NCBI GenBank assembly: GCA_937926145.1
Contig: CALANW010000049.1
Span: forward strand, 1 to 13,679
Direction: 5' to 3'
DNA from: an uncultured Ruminococcus sp.
GTDB lineage: Bacteria; Bacillota; Clostridia; Oscillospirales; Ruminococcaceae
DNA: 13,679 nucleotides
The first letter of the stretch is position 1. Every line of letters starts with the position of its first letter. Shown piece after piece: positions 6,697 through 13,544 of this stretch. The notes under the pieces were generated by a model. The model worked only from the letters and a program-made list of their open reading frames with translations, made no database searches and was not told the DNA's origin. The position numbers and the translations under genes are program-made.

Positions 6697-6951
6697 TTGG
6701 AAAAAGATACACAGGAATCCACTGTCCGCAAGGTCAGTGAAAAGCGCAAGGCTTCCAATCAGAAATGGGATCTGGAAAATATGCGTTCCGTAAGCTGCCG
6801 CCTTCGCCGTGAAGATGCTGAGCTTTTCAAGCAGTATTGCGAAGAGCACAACACCACACCCGGAGCGTATCTTAAAAATCATATTCATTCTGTTCTGGAG
6901 AAATACTATGCCGTCATAGAAAAGCAGCATAATGATAGTAAAAACGAATAA
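6697..6951 (+). CDS. Ribbon-helix-helix DNA-binding protein, probable repressor of the divergent operons
   Basis: An 84-residue protein with a basic flexible N terminus (RKVSEKRKASNQKW) and an Arc/CopG/MobC-type ribbon-helix-helix at about 29-75: strand RSVSCRLRR, helix EDAELFKQYCEEHN, TTPGAYLKNHI and a second helix. It begins with TTG, with AAAGGAG about nine bases upstream; the first ATG would remove the N-terminal tail. It is divergent from the partition operon, and twin CACTGTCAACAGTG palindromes lie between. Ribbon-helix-helix dimers bind exactly such short inverted repeats, so it is the obvious candidate repressor. It could alternatively be a centromere-binding or relaxosome accessory protein. 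Confidence 0.8.
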   Translation: MEKDTQESTVRKVSEKRKASNQKWDLENMRSVSCRLRREDAELFKQYCEEHNTTPGAYLKNHIHSVLEKYYAVIEKQHNDSKNE

Positions 6952-7015
6952 TCATTTGAAACTTCCTTTAATCAATATTTGGGAGCGTTTTTTGATTTTT
7001 GATGATATAATATTA

Positions 7016-7195
7016 TTAAGGTCACCTCTAAAAACCACCGGCTAAAGCCTTAGCACCTCATCTGCTTGCAGATTTTCCGTCATCTTGCACATAAATTTCT
7101 TGACATACGGCAGTATGCCTGCGAAATTTCTATACAATCTGACGAAAAATCTGACTGCGCATCTGAGGCACTATGGTTTTTAGAGGTGACCTTAA
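7016..7195. mobile_element. 180-bp foldback MITE-like element
   Basis: Perfect 22-bp terminal inverted repeats (7016-7037 and 7174-7195, beginning TTAAGGTCACC). Homology between arms continues inward, imperfectly, over most of the element, for example TGACG-AAAATCTG near 7141 and its complement near 7066-7084. Near the centre is CATAC-GGCA-GTATG (7104-7117). It carries no open reading frame. The TTAA at both ends may be the target duplication rather than repeat. It is a non-autonomous element that would need a transposase supplied elsewhere; none lies in the window. Confidence 0.75.
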
Positions 7196-7248
7196 ATAAA
7201 TTTATGCTTCTGCTTTATAAAAAAGATTAGCCGTTAGGAGGTAATTAT

Positions 7249-8103
7249 ATGCGAGATGATTTCACTAAAGCTACCAAAGAACTTTTAGCAAAAAGAGTAT
7301 GTTATAGATGCAGTAATCCATATTGCAGAAAACCAACTTCAGGTCCGAATTCAGATAGCAATAAGGCTCTTATTGATGGTGTAGCAGCACATATCTGTGC
7401 TGCTTCAGAGTTAGGGAAAAGATATGATGAGAATATGTCATCAGAAGAACGAAAAAGCATAGATAACGCAATATGGCTGTGTGAAAATTGCCATAAAAAA
7501 GTTGATAATGATGATAAATACACCATATCAATGTTACGCGAATGGAAAATAACGGCTGAAAATCAAGCACGTAAAGAAATGCTAACCCCCGAAATGAATA
7601 CTGATTGCTTTTCTGACACAGAAATCAACGATAATAACTTAAAAATAAAATCGGGAAAAGATTTAAAAGAAAACTTTTATGACTTGATAAAACAATATAA
7701 CGTTAATGGATTTTTGAAATGTGATATGAGAGCGTATCCAATGAATTTGAATGATATGATTAATATTGATTGTTTTTTTGTGAAGGCAAATGATTTGATA
7801 GAACAATGCGAATACTCAACAAACAATTTAGTTACTAAGAAATCTTATGAAAGCATAAAACAATTTGTATACATCCTTAATAAATACTCATATCTTCTGG
7901 GAGTACTTTGTTACCCACATCCTCAAACCTCAAATATTTGTTTAGATGACTCAAAACTAAATTACTTCAATGAAATACATATTATTACTTGTAAAACTCT
8001 TGATTCAATATTATATGCAATAAAAGAGAAGCAATCTGTTAGCACAGGAACAATTTCTGATTGGGTTAACCAAATTAATGAGTTAGAATCCCTATATGCT
8101 TAA
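7249..8103 (+). CDS. HNH nuclease with Cap5-like N-terminal domain and unfamiliar C-terminal domain
   Basis: A 284-residue protein. Residues 15-110 form an HNH domain very like that of CBASS effector Cap5 (HNH-SAVED): zinc ligands Cys21, Cys26, Cys78 and Cys81, the CSNPYCRKPTSGP opening, GVAAHICAAS with His48, then DNAIWLCENCHKKVDND with Asn73 and His82, then LREWK. This predicts a metal-dependent DNA nuclease. The C-terminal part (about 120-284) is AT-rich in codon choice, mostly helical, and too short and dissimilar to be a SAVED domain by eye. No cyclase is encoded nearby. AGGAGG seven bases before the ATG supports the start, and a terminator follows. It stands alone between the MITE-like element and the mobilization operon, like defence cargo. 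It could also be an uncharacterised homing or restriction-type nuclease. Confidence 0.85.
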   Translation: MRDDFTKATKELLAKRVCYRCSNPYCRKPTSGPNSDSNKALIDGVAAHICAASELGKRYDENMSSEERKSIDNAIWLCENCHKKVDNDDKYTISMLREWKITAENQARKEMLTPEMNTDCFSDTEINDNNLKIKSGKDLKENFYDLIKQYNVNGFLKCDMRAYPMNLNDMINIDCFFVKANDLIEQCEYSTNNLVTKKSYESIKQFVYILNKYSYLLGVLCYPHPQTSNICLDDSKLNYFNEIHIITCKTLDSILYAIKEKQSVSTGTISDWVNQINELESLYA

Positions 8104-8122
8104 AATCAAAAACAATACCATT

Positions 8123-8162
8123 TGCCGCATTCTAAACACCTTTCGAATGCGGCATTTCTTTC
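8123..8162 (+). terminator. Terminator of the HNH gene
   Basis: A perfect 10-bp stem (TGCCGCATTC at 8123-8132 with GAATGCGGCA at 8145-8154) with a 12-base loop, followed by TTTCTTTC on the plus strand. It begins 19 bases after the HNH stop codon and also separates it from the converging mobilization operon. Confidence 0.8.
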
Positions 8163-8190
8163 ACCTCTGAGTTCTACAAGATTCCTATGT

Positions 8191-8431
8191 TCACTCCGCA
8201 TCAATCCAGAAAAGTTTCTTGAACTCACAGGGGAAAAGCCTTATTGTGCCATACTCTCTCATGTGAGTTTCAAGTTTCTTCCTGACAAGCTCGTTGCGGT
8301 TATGAAGCGTTCTGACCTCAGCATCATCAAGACCAGATTCAAGAATATGCTGAGTATTTGCTTCAATTCCCTATTTCAAAATGTCGTGCCCACTAAGAAA
8401 GGTTAAGTTTAATAGGTGATTCCTTTGCCAT
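8191..8431 (-). pseudogene. Decayed last gene of the mobilization operon
   Basis: After the HPr-like gene, GGAGG and ATG (8431) start a frame MAKESPIKLNLS that stops at once. In another frame, 8370-8194 encodes 59 residues of protein-like sequence (GIEANTQHILESGLDDAEVR ... EFKKLFWIDAE), ending in a TGA at 8191-8193 but headed by a TAG rather than a start. The simplest reading is a small gene with a good ribosome binding site that has suffered an internal deletion or frameshift. I do not recognise the family. The overlapping plus-strand frame lacks a ribosome binding site and looks less protein-like. Confidence 0.5.
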
Positions 8432-8432
8432 A

Positions 8433-8744
8433 TCATTTATCCTCCTTCACAAGCCATTTTTCAATCTTAGCCGCAAAATATTTATCCATATCCATACTGT
8501 GCAGCATATCGTTAAGCGTAATCTTAAACCAAACCTCCACAGGTTTGGAAAGATTCAGCGAGAAAATTCCCATAAGACTTTTCGCATCAACAATATATGT
8601 GCCGCTGCGTATATCAGCCGAGATCACAAATCTGTCAAGGCCCTGCATAATCTCACAAAAGCCGTTGACGTCATCAATGGTCTTAAACTGAATTTTGAAA
8701 AAATATTCTTCCTCCGTCGATGAATGGTTTCGTCTGTTTTTCAT
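8433..8744 (-). CDS. HPr-like protein without the catalytic histidine
   Basis: A 103-residue protein. Residues 46-74 (IRSGTYIVDAKSLMGIFSLN, then LSKPVEV) match the second half of the PTS phosphocarrier HPr (KSIMGVMSLG), keeping the Ser (Ser56) that aligns with regulatory Ser46. The segment that should carry His15 shows no histidine, so it cannot accept phosphate from enzyme I in the usual way. The ATG overlaps the relaxase stop by four bases (ATGA), with GAGGT upstream. Its fixed place after the relaxase suggests a structural or regulatory role in transfer, perhaps sensing HPr kinase or catabolite state; that is inference. Atypical HPr-like proteins are frequent in Firmicutes, and most are uncharacterised. 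Confidence 0.7.
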   Translation of the reverse strand: MKNRRNHSSTEEEYFFKIQFKTIDDVNGFCEIMQGLDRFVISADIRSGTYIVDAKSLMGIFSLNLSKPVEVWFKITLNDMLHSMDMDKYFAAKIEKWLVKEDK

Positions 8745-10210
8745 ATTGAAATACCTCTTTTCTTTTGTTCTGTTGTTTGTTCCTGCTGATTTTCTTTCGG
8801 CTCTCTAATCATCATCTGCCTTTCTTCCTCTGCCCTTGCAAGCAGAATGTCATATTGAGCTGCAGCCTGAGAATTGTATGTATCAAGATAATCTCTGAGT
8901 TTATCGCTTTCGATTTTGGCGTTCTTAACCTTTTCTTCAAAAGATTTCTGCCGACCTCTGAGAACTGCAAGACTGTTCCTGTGCTTAGCAGCATCGGATT
9001 CGGTAAATACGCCATTATCTGCAAGATAACTGTACTGCCGAAGCAGATTCCTGTCCTCTGCGGAAAAAGGCTTATGGCTTGCAAGCTCCTTGAACTTCGG
9101 AAAGTCGGCAATGATTTTTTCTTCCTCGGTAATTTTTTCTGCAAGCATTTTCTGTTCGGACAATACCTCGGAATAATTCTTTTCAGCCTTGCTGACCTCT
9201 GCTTTCAGATCCTCAATGCTATGAACTTTATGCTCGTGCATGTAACAAAGCAGCTCATAGCTTTTAAGCACCGAACGATAACTCACATACTGCGGTCTTT
9301 CTGCTTCGGGACTTTTGTAAAGAATCATCTGAAGCTGTCGCAGACAAATCGCATACTCTCGCTGAATACCGGTATACTTCGCAAGCTCGGAAAGCGGCAT
9401 CTCAAAATTCTTATGCTCTATGCGATAGGCAAGATGTTCAAGAAAATATCCGTCACCAAGTCTGTATGTGCGAATTGCTTTCCGATTGGGTTTAACCTTT
9501 ATGGAAAGATATTTTTTCATATGAATGCTATAACCTTTTTCTTTCAGCCTGTCCACCAGATCATCAACACTGCGGACATCATCTCGCATAACAAGCTCGT
9601 CAAGCTCTGACCTCAGCTTTTCCTTCCAGGACGATTCACGCCGCTGAGCCATATAGTCACCGTATTTATGGTTATAGCTTTTCTTCGGATGTTCGATAAC
9701 GCTCAGCCCGTGAGCAAGAGAAATCCTGTCCGAAATATCCTTGCAGTGCTGCAAAGATTTTTTGTCAGCACGCCACAGCTTTCCATCATCATCGTAAGGG
9801 CAAACTATCACATGATTATGATAATGCCCCTTATCGGTATGAGTGGAAACAAGCACCTGAAACTTTTCTCCAAAGGCCGTCTTCGCCCACTCTATACCGA
9901 TTTGATGTGCTTTCTCCGCTGTAAGTTCTCCTGCCTTGAAGGACTGTATATAATGATGCAGCCGCACACGTTCCTTTCCTCCCAGAATTTCCGATTTCAT
10001 GAACAGAGATTTTTTCCAGAAGCGTTCCTCGCTGTATAACTCAAAGTTACGCTTCATCTCATCATAAGCTTCCTGAGAATTTGTGGAGCAGTTTATTCCC
10101 GAAATCAGCGTTTTTTCGGTTTTATTCTCATTAGTAACATATCGCAGCAGCGACAAAGGCGAGCCGTGTACCGCAACATATTTTATGATTGGCAATTCAC
10201 AGCACCACAT
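8741..10210 (-). CDS. mobA: MOBP-type relaxase (mobilization nuclease)
   Basis: A 489-residue relaxase that nicks oriT and stays covalently bound to the 5' end to pilot DNA transfer. The N-terminal domain shows KYVAVHGSPLSLLRYVTNEN, with Tyr24 the likely catalytic tyrosine, then RLHHYIQSF (motif II), then the metal-binding motif HTDKGHYHNHVIV (His124, Asp126, His129, His131, His133). From about residue 331 the protein is predicted coiled coil (EDLKAEVSKAEKNYSEVLSE), with another charged helical segment at 420-475. The ATG at 10210 overlaps the MobC gene by 14 bases with no clear ribosome binding site, implying translational coupling; a TTG five codons later is an alternative. It ends in a four-base overlap with the HPr-like gene. 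No type IV secretion genes are present, so transfer would depend on a helper element. Confidence 0.93.
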   Translation of the reverse strand: MWCCELPIIKYVAVHGSPLSLLRYVTNENKTEKTLISGINCSTNSQEAYDEMKRNFELYSEERFWKKSLFMKSEILGGKERVRLHHYIQSFKAGELTAEKAHQIGIEWAKTAFGEKFQVLVSTHTDKGHYHNHVIVCPYDDDGKLWRADKKSLQHCKDISDRISLAHGLSVIEHPKKSYNHKYGDYMAQRRESSWKEKLRSELDELVMRDDVRSVDDLVDRLKEKGYSIHMKKYLSIKVKPNRKAIRTYRLGDGYFLEHLAYRIEHKNFEMPLSELAKYTGIQREYAICLRQLQMILYKSPEAERPQYVSYRSVLKSYELLCYMHEHKVHSIEDLKAEVSKAEKNYSEVLSEQKMLAEKITEEEKIIADFPKFKELASHKPFSAEDRNLLRQYSYLADNGVFTESDAAKHRNSLAVLRGRQKSFEEKVKNAKIESDKLRDYLDTYNSQAAAQYDILLARAEEERQMMIREPKENQQEQTTEQKKRGISI

Positions 10211-10532
10211 TGGGCTTCAAGGGTTTCAGGTATTTCTCCATAACCTTTTCAAGCCGACCATACTGACGCAGAACTTCCTCCATTGCCGAAGCAGTCACAT
10301 CACCTTTGATATTCGCAGTTCTTGCAATCTGATTCAGCTCCACACCAATCATCTTGAAATTTCTTGTCAGGTCACGCAGTTCGGAGAGGTCATATCTTTT
10401 TATCTCTCCCTGGACTGCCATTTTCTTGACATAAGCTCCCGGCCGCAGTCCTAGCTCGTCAGCTTTTTTCTTTACAATCTCGAACTGCTCCTCGGTAAAC
10501 TTTATATGCGTCTCCTTATATTTGCTAATCAT
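10197..10532 (-). CDS. mobC: MobC relaxosome accessory protein
   Basis: A 111-residue MobC protein. An N-terminal ribbon-helix-helix segment (ETHIKFTEEQFEIVKKKADE, then LGLRPGAYVKKMA) is followed by the family hallmark VELNQIARTAN (64-74) and a C-terminal helix. MobC binds next to the nick site and helps melt oriT for the relaxase. It is the first gene of the mobilization operon, and its start lies about 30 bases from the putative oriT, as expected. The ribosome binding site (AAAGGC) is weak. Confidence 0.92.
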   Translation of the reverse strand: MISKYKETHIKFTEEQFEIVKKKADELGLRPGAYVKKMAVQGEIKRYDLSELRDLTRNFKMIGVELNQIARTANIKGDVTASAMEEVLRQYGRLEKVMEKYLKPLKPNVVL

Positions 10533-10559
10533 ATATTCTGCCTTTCTTTATTTGGGGTC

Positions 10560-10625
10560 TTAGGGGATAATCCTCCTAAAGTGGCGTAACTACGTTATTC
10601 GCCCCGATTAAGTGGACACTTAATC
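10560..10625. other. Putative origin of transfer (oriT)
   Basis: Three adjacent hairpin-forming repeats lie directly upstream of mobC: TTAGG-GGAT-A-ATCC-T-CCTAA (10560-10579), GGCGTAAC-TAC-GTTA-TT-CGCC (10583-10603) and a perfect GATTAAGTG-GA-CACTTAATC (10606-10625). Clustered inverted repeats next to mobC and mobA are the normal structure of oriT in mobilizable elements. I cannot place the nick site; the bases flanking the third repeat are candidates. Confidence 0.65.
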
Positions 10626-10799
10626 TACGCTTGCTATCTTCCAAAACCGCACTCATTTTCAAAATCCAGCCACGACCTTCCCAACCGAAAATATGCATTT
10701 GACCTAATTGTACAGGAAGTCATGCAGCTTGTATTCTGATAAGTCATGCGATCACGCTCAGGGTCTGTCACGAATTTTTGCAAACACAATCCTCACTCC

Positions 10800-11015
10800 T
10801 CACTTAAAACTCTTGCCTGTCCGTACATAAGCAATGAATGGCTCCTTTGGGATTCTGTATTTCTTCCCCACTCGCTCGATTGGAAACTTCTCAGCGTACT
10901 CCGCTGCCCTTTTTCTGAATGTTGCCGGAGCAATACCGAGTACGGCTGCTGCTTCAACTGCACTCAAAAAATTTTTATTGTTATTCTTTATCTCCTCAAT
11001 ACTTTTGCTCTGCAA
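10800..11015 (-). CDS. Excisionase-like helix-turn-helix protein
   Basis: A 71-residue protein with a MerR/excisionase-type winged helix-turn-helix: LSAVEAAAVLGIAPATFRKR (helix-turn-helix), then FPIERVGKKYRIPKEPFIAY, the wing and the residues typical of excisionase-family helix_17 domains. I chose a TTG at 11015, eight bases after GAGG; a GTG at 11024 would add three residues. In integrative elements such a protein directs the integrase toward excision and often represses its own promoter. No integrase is in the window, so an Xis role is inferred; it could instead regulate the mobilization operon lying downstream. Confidence 0.75.
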   Translation of the reverse strand: MQSKSIEEIKNNNKNFLSAVEAAAVLGIAPATFRKRAAEYAEKFPIERVGKKYRIPKEPFIAYVRTGKSFK

Positions 11016-11083
11016 ATATTTCACCTCGGTTATCTTTTAAATCTTAAACTTAACAATTAATTATGTTCTTAGCCGCATAAAAT

Positions 11084-11112
11084 TTGACATTAAAAGTGAC
11101 GTGTGGTATAAT
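11084..11112 (+). promoter_or_regulatory. Perfect consensus sigma-A promoter
   Basis: TTGACA (11084-11089), a 17-base spacer and TATAAT (11107-11112), with all twelve positions matching consensus. Transcription would start near 11119 and run into the zinc-ribbon membrane protein gene after a leader of about 50 bases. It is the strongest promoter in the window. Confidence 0.9.
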
Positions 11113-11169
11113 AAATTTCGTAAAAATAGGATAGCAACTTATTGAAATAATTTTTTTGGGGGAATGTAT

Positions 11170-11655
11170 ATGAAAAAAGCTTACATAATCAGTATAATTA
11201 TTTCAATTGCAATGTTAGGAACAGGATTGATATTTCCTTTGCCTGACAAAAACATCCATGTTTCTTCTTATTCCTATGATGCCAAATGGGGAGACAATGG
11301 TGTTGAATATGTAGGAGGAGATGCCTATAATTATCAGATGGAAGCTTCTCTAACTGCAGGCTGGGTAAGTGGTGTAATGGCCTTTAAAGGTATTATGATA
11401 GCATCCGGCTTAATGCTATTTGCACTTACACTGATTCTCAAAAGTAAAGACGATGATATTGAAAATCAAGCTTATGCAATAAAGCAGACAATGAATAGTA
11501 ATGGCACAAACTCTACATCATCGGAAAAAGCAAATCTATCTTCGACAGCACAAAGCATAACCAAATATGATGGTGATACTTGGCGATGTCCCAAATGTGG
11601 AAAAACCAATCCTCTGGCGTCAAGAACGTGCAAGGATTGCGGATATCAAAAGTAA
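11170..11655 (+). CDS. Two-pass membrane protein with C-terminal zinc ribbon
   Basis: A 161-residue protein with transmembrane segments at about 4-23 and 67-90. An extracytoplasmic Tyr/Gly-rich loop lies between them (SSYSYDAKWGDNGVEYVGGD). After a Ser/Asn/Thr-rich linker comes a C-terminal zinc ribbon, CPKC-GKTNPLASRT-CKDC (Cys140, 143, 154, 157). I chose the ATG at 11170, six bases after GGGGGA; the ATG at 11164 is too close. It has its own perfect promoter and terminator and runs against its neighbours, so it is an independent unit. The AT-rich sequence suggests separate acquisition. The function is unknown; zinc-ribbon-tailed membrane proteins of this kind are common in Clostridia. Confidence 0.85.
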   Translation: MKKAYIISIIISIAMLGTGLIFPLPDKNIHVSSYSYDAKWGDNGVEYVGGDAYNYQMEASLTAGWVSGVMAFKGIMIASGLMLFALTLILKSKDDDIENQAYAIKQTMNSNGTNSTSSEKANLSSTAQSITKYDGDTWRCPKCGKTNPLASRTCKDCGYQK

Positions 11656-11682
11656 ACATTTTTTGAAAATAAGTTGCCATTC

Positions 11683-11717
11683 AAGAATCAGCATCCATAA
11701 CAGATGCTGATTCTTTT
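11683..11717. terminator. Terminator between the converging zinc-ribbon and Rep-like genes
   Basis: A perfect 13-bp stem (AAGAATCAGCATC at 11683-11695 with GATGCTGATTCTT at 11703-11715) and a 7-base loop, with a T run on the plus side (TTCTTTTC) and a shorter TTCTTG on the minus side. It overlaps the very end of the Rep-like gene region and mainly serves the plus-strand gene. Confidence 0.8.
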
Positions 11718-13105
11718 CACTCCAGTTCCGCCAGCATATTGTATTCCTCAATCTTCCACTGCTTCATCCAGTTCCACATACAAGTTTTCATGTAAGAAGT
11801 CCTATTGCGGATTTTGACATTCTCCCGCAGAATTTTCTCCCACTCATAGTAAAAGTCGATTATAAACTCGTACAAGCTATGCTCATGAACGATCTCATTG
11901 ATTGTGTCAATAACATCAGCATAGCTGACGGAAGCATCATTAAACTTAAAGCTGTCAGCAACTACCAGGTCTGCCATCATACCGAGAGTAATGTCCATAA
12001 ACCTACGGACAGAAGAATCGGGAGTGCCATAGTAGGAGTAACCGCACAGAAATTTCAGTGCAGCAATAAGTGCCTTACGGTCACAGCGGAAAGCTTCGGG
12101 AAGTGTCAGCCTGGCGGAGATTCTGTCCTCATCGCTGAACTCATAAAGGTCAGCTTCGCATTTGGGGACAAACCCGAAGTAATGCTCGCACTCCTCCGTA
12201 TCAAATCCCAACATCTCAAGGATATTCAGAAAACTAATGCTTTGCCTTTTCATCACTCCATCATTCGTTCTTTCAACAGCAGAAAATTTTTCCACGGACG
12301 CAGAAGGATTGAAAGATTGATATTCAAAAAAATTTCTTTGATTTATTTTATCTTTAGTTTCCATCCCGATGTAAGGCGGACTTGTTTCCCTGTATTCGGG
12401 TGAACAGGAAACCGTGTCATAAAATGGCTGATTTATTTCACAAGCATCGCAAGCTCCGATACTACCAATATAGGAATCAGGATCACCTACCTGAGAGCTG
12501 TCACCGCAATCAACGTTGCAGGCAGCATCGACAGACTGAGCGGAATCAGAAGCAGTCTCCATAACATTCTCCGAAGAAGTTTCCGGAGTTGTATCTTTTT
12601 TAATAGTATCTGAACTCTCGGCAGCAGGACATTCATGAATGCTGTCCTCTGTGACCTCGATGTACTTGCGCTTTGTGTTTTTTCTGCGCTGACTGCGCTT
12701 TTCAATATCATCCTTGTATCTCTGTGCGATAGCCTGCTGAATCTCCTCACCTGAATTTATGAGAGAATTCAGCTTATCAACATCGGGAATGATTCTGAAA
12801 AATCTTTTTGCAGGAATGCCTTTCAGCTCGGATTCGATTAGTCCATGCTTGATAAGATGACGTATGGCATTGCGCTGTGCGTCTTCGGCATATCCGCTGC
12901 TCAGGTGCAGATCCATTACAGTGGAATAAAACCAACCGCCTTCAAAGAGCTTCCCGAGATTGTTATAGTAAACGTGCTTTGCGATAAGACAGTTGTATAT
13001 CTCCGCTTCGGCATTGCCGATAGCAAAGGAAAGCAGCCTGTTCCGTGACACGGTGTTGGTGGGATTTAAAATCTCCAAAAGCGGTGCTATAATATATTGC
13101 ATCAT
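11717..13105 (-). CDS. Replication-initiator-like protein (DnaD/RepA-type winged helix)
   Basis: A 462-residue protein. Residues about 30-106 form a winged helix: NAEAEIYNCLIAKHVYY, GGWFYSTVMDLHLSSGYAED, then AQRNAIRHLIKHGLIESELK with GIPAKRFFRI, the pattern of primosome or plasmid replication initiators in Firmicutes (small helical domain, then a KGxPAKRxFRI wing). A long acidic Ser/Thr-rich linker (about 150-270), unusually containing several cysteines, leads to a helical C-terminal domain (about 290-460) ending in IRNRTSYMKTCMWNWMKQW, like the DUF6017/DnaD-type tail of such proteins. It overlaps the preceding gene by four bases (ATGA). It probably drives replication of the excised element. 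The assignment is by pattern, not by search. Confidence 0.7.
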   Translation of the reverse strand: MMQYIIAPLLEILNPTNTVSRNRLLSFAIGNAEAEIYNCLIAKHVYYNNLGKLFEGGWFYSTVMDLHLSSGYAEDAQRNAIRHLIKHGLIESELKGIPAKRFFRIIPDVDKLNSLINSGEEIQQAIAQRYKDDIEKRSQRRKNTKRKYIEVTEDSIHECPAAESSDTIKKDTTPETSSENVMETASDSAQSVDAACNVDCGDSSQVGDPDSYIGSIGACDACEINQPFYDTVSCSPEYRETSPPYIGMETKDKINQRNFFEYQSFNPSASVEKFSAVERTNDGVMKRQSISFLNILEMLGFDTEECEHYFGFVPKCEADLYEFSDEDRISARLTLPEAFRCDRKALIAALKFLCGYSYYGTPDSSVRRFMDITLGMMADLVVADSFKFNDASVSYADVIDTINEIVHEHSLYEFIIDFYYEWEKILRENVKIRNRTSYMKTCMWNWMKQWKIEEYNMLAELE

Positions 13106-13446
13106 ATCACCCGGCTTTCACGAAGACATTCCATAAGATTGGTCTTGTTTATGAGCATAATTGTTTCACTCTTTGCCACCGATGCTATTGATGGTGAACA
13201 CAGGCACTCGCACTGAATATCTCCGATAGTCATATCCATAACGTAGTCCTTCATCATCTTGCCCACTGTCTGCCCATCAATGGATCTGCCATATGAACGG
13301 AGAGCCTCTACGCAGTCGGTGAACACCACTCCGAACAGAGTTTTACTCTCTTCGTAAACATCCTTACGCTGTGCCACGCTCTTGGGAATCATAATTGTAT
13401 TTGCTTCGATTATTTTTATAAGGTCTGCGATTGAGTAGTCAGACAT
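13102..13446 (-). CDS. Unknown small protein coupled to the Rep-like gene
   Basis: A 114-residue soluble protein with no recognised motif. It has a helical N-terminal half (SDYSIADLIKIIEANT), a central SYGRSIDGQTVGKMMKDYVMD and a CECLCSPS cysteine cluster. GGAAGAG lies seven bases before the ATG, and the stop overlaps the Rep-like start, so it is co-translated with that gene. Its position suggests a replication or copy-control accessory. A strong terminator-like hairpin ends about 30 bases upstream of its start. Confidence 0.75.
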   Translation of the reverse strand: MSDYSIADLIKIIEANTIMIPKSVAQRKDVYEESKTLFGVVFTDCVEALRSYGRSIDGQTVGKMMKDYVMDMTIGDIQCECLCSPSIASVAKSETIMLINKTNLMECLRESRVI

Positions 13447-13469
13447 AATTCTCTTCCTTCTTTACACAA

Positions 13470-13515
13470 AATAAAAAAGGCTTCTGTACGCTGTAGTTAG
13501 CATACAGAAGCCTTT
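13470..13515 (-). terminator. Strong terminator-like hairpin just upstream of the Rep operon
   Basis: A perfect 13-bp stem (13476-13488 with 13503-13515, AAAGGCTTCTGTA and its complement), with a 14-base loop that can add a short inner pairing. On the minus strand it is followed by TTTTTTATTTTG. It lies only about 24 bases before the first start codon of the replication operon, so it either shields the element from chromosomal transcription or works as an attenuator. Confidence 0.8.
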
Positions 13516-13544
13516 GCTTCTATTAAAATTGTATTTTAGGTCAT

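Noticed and set aside
8122..8406. Plus-strand open frame of 94 codons after the HNH gene
   Set aside because: It starts inside the HNH terminator hairpin without a ribosome binding site. The minus strand of the same stretch looks more protein-like and continues the mobilization operon.
8765..9610. Long plus-strand open frame (281 codons) opposite the relaxase
   Set aside because: It is antisense to a clear relaxase with intact motifs, has no ribosome binding site and reads as Phe/Leu/Cys-rich low-quality protein, typical of a mirror frame.
11879..12403. Plus-strand open frame of 174 codons opposite the Rep-like gene
   Set aside because: It is the mirror of a longer coupled gene and has no supporting ribosome binding site or recognisable motif.
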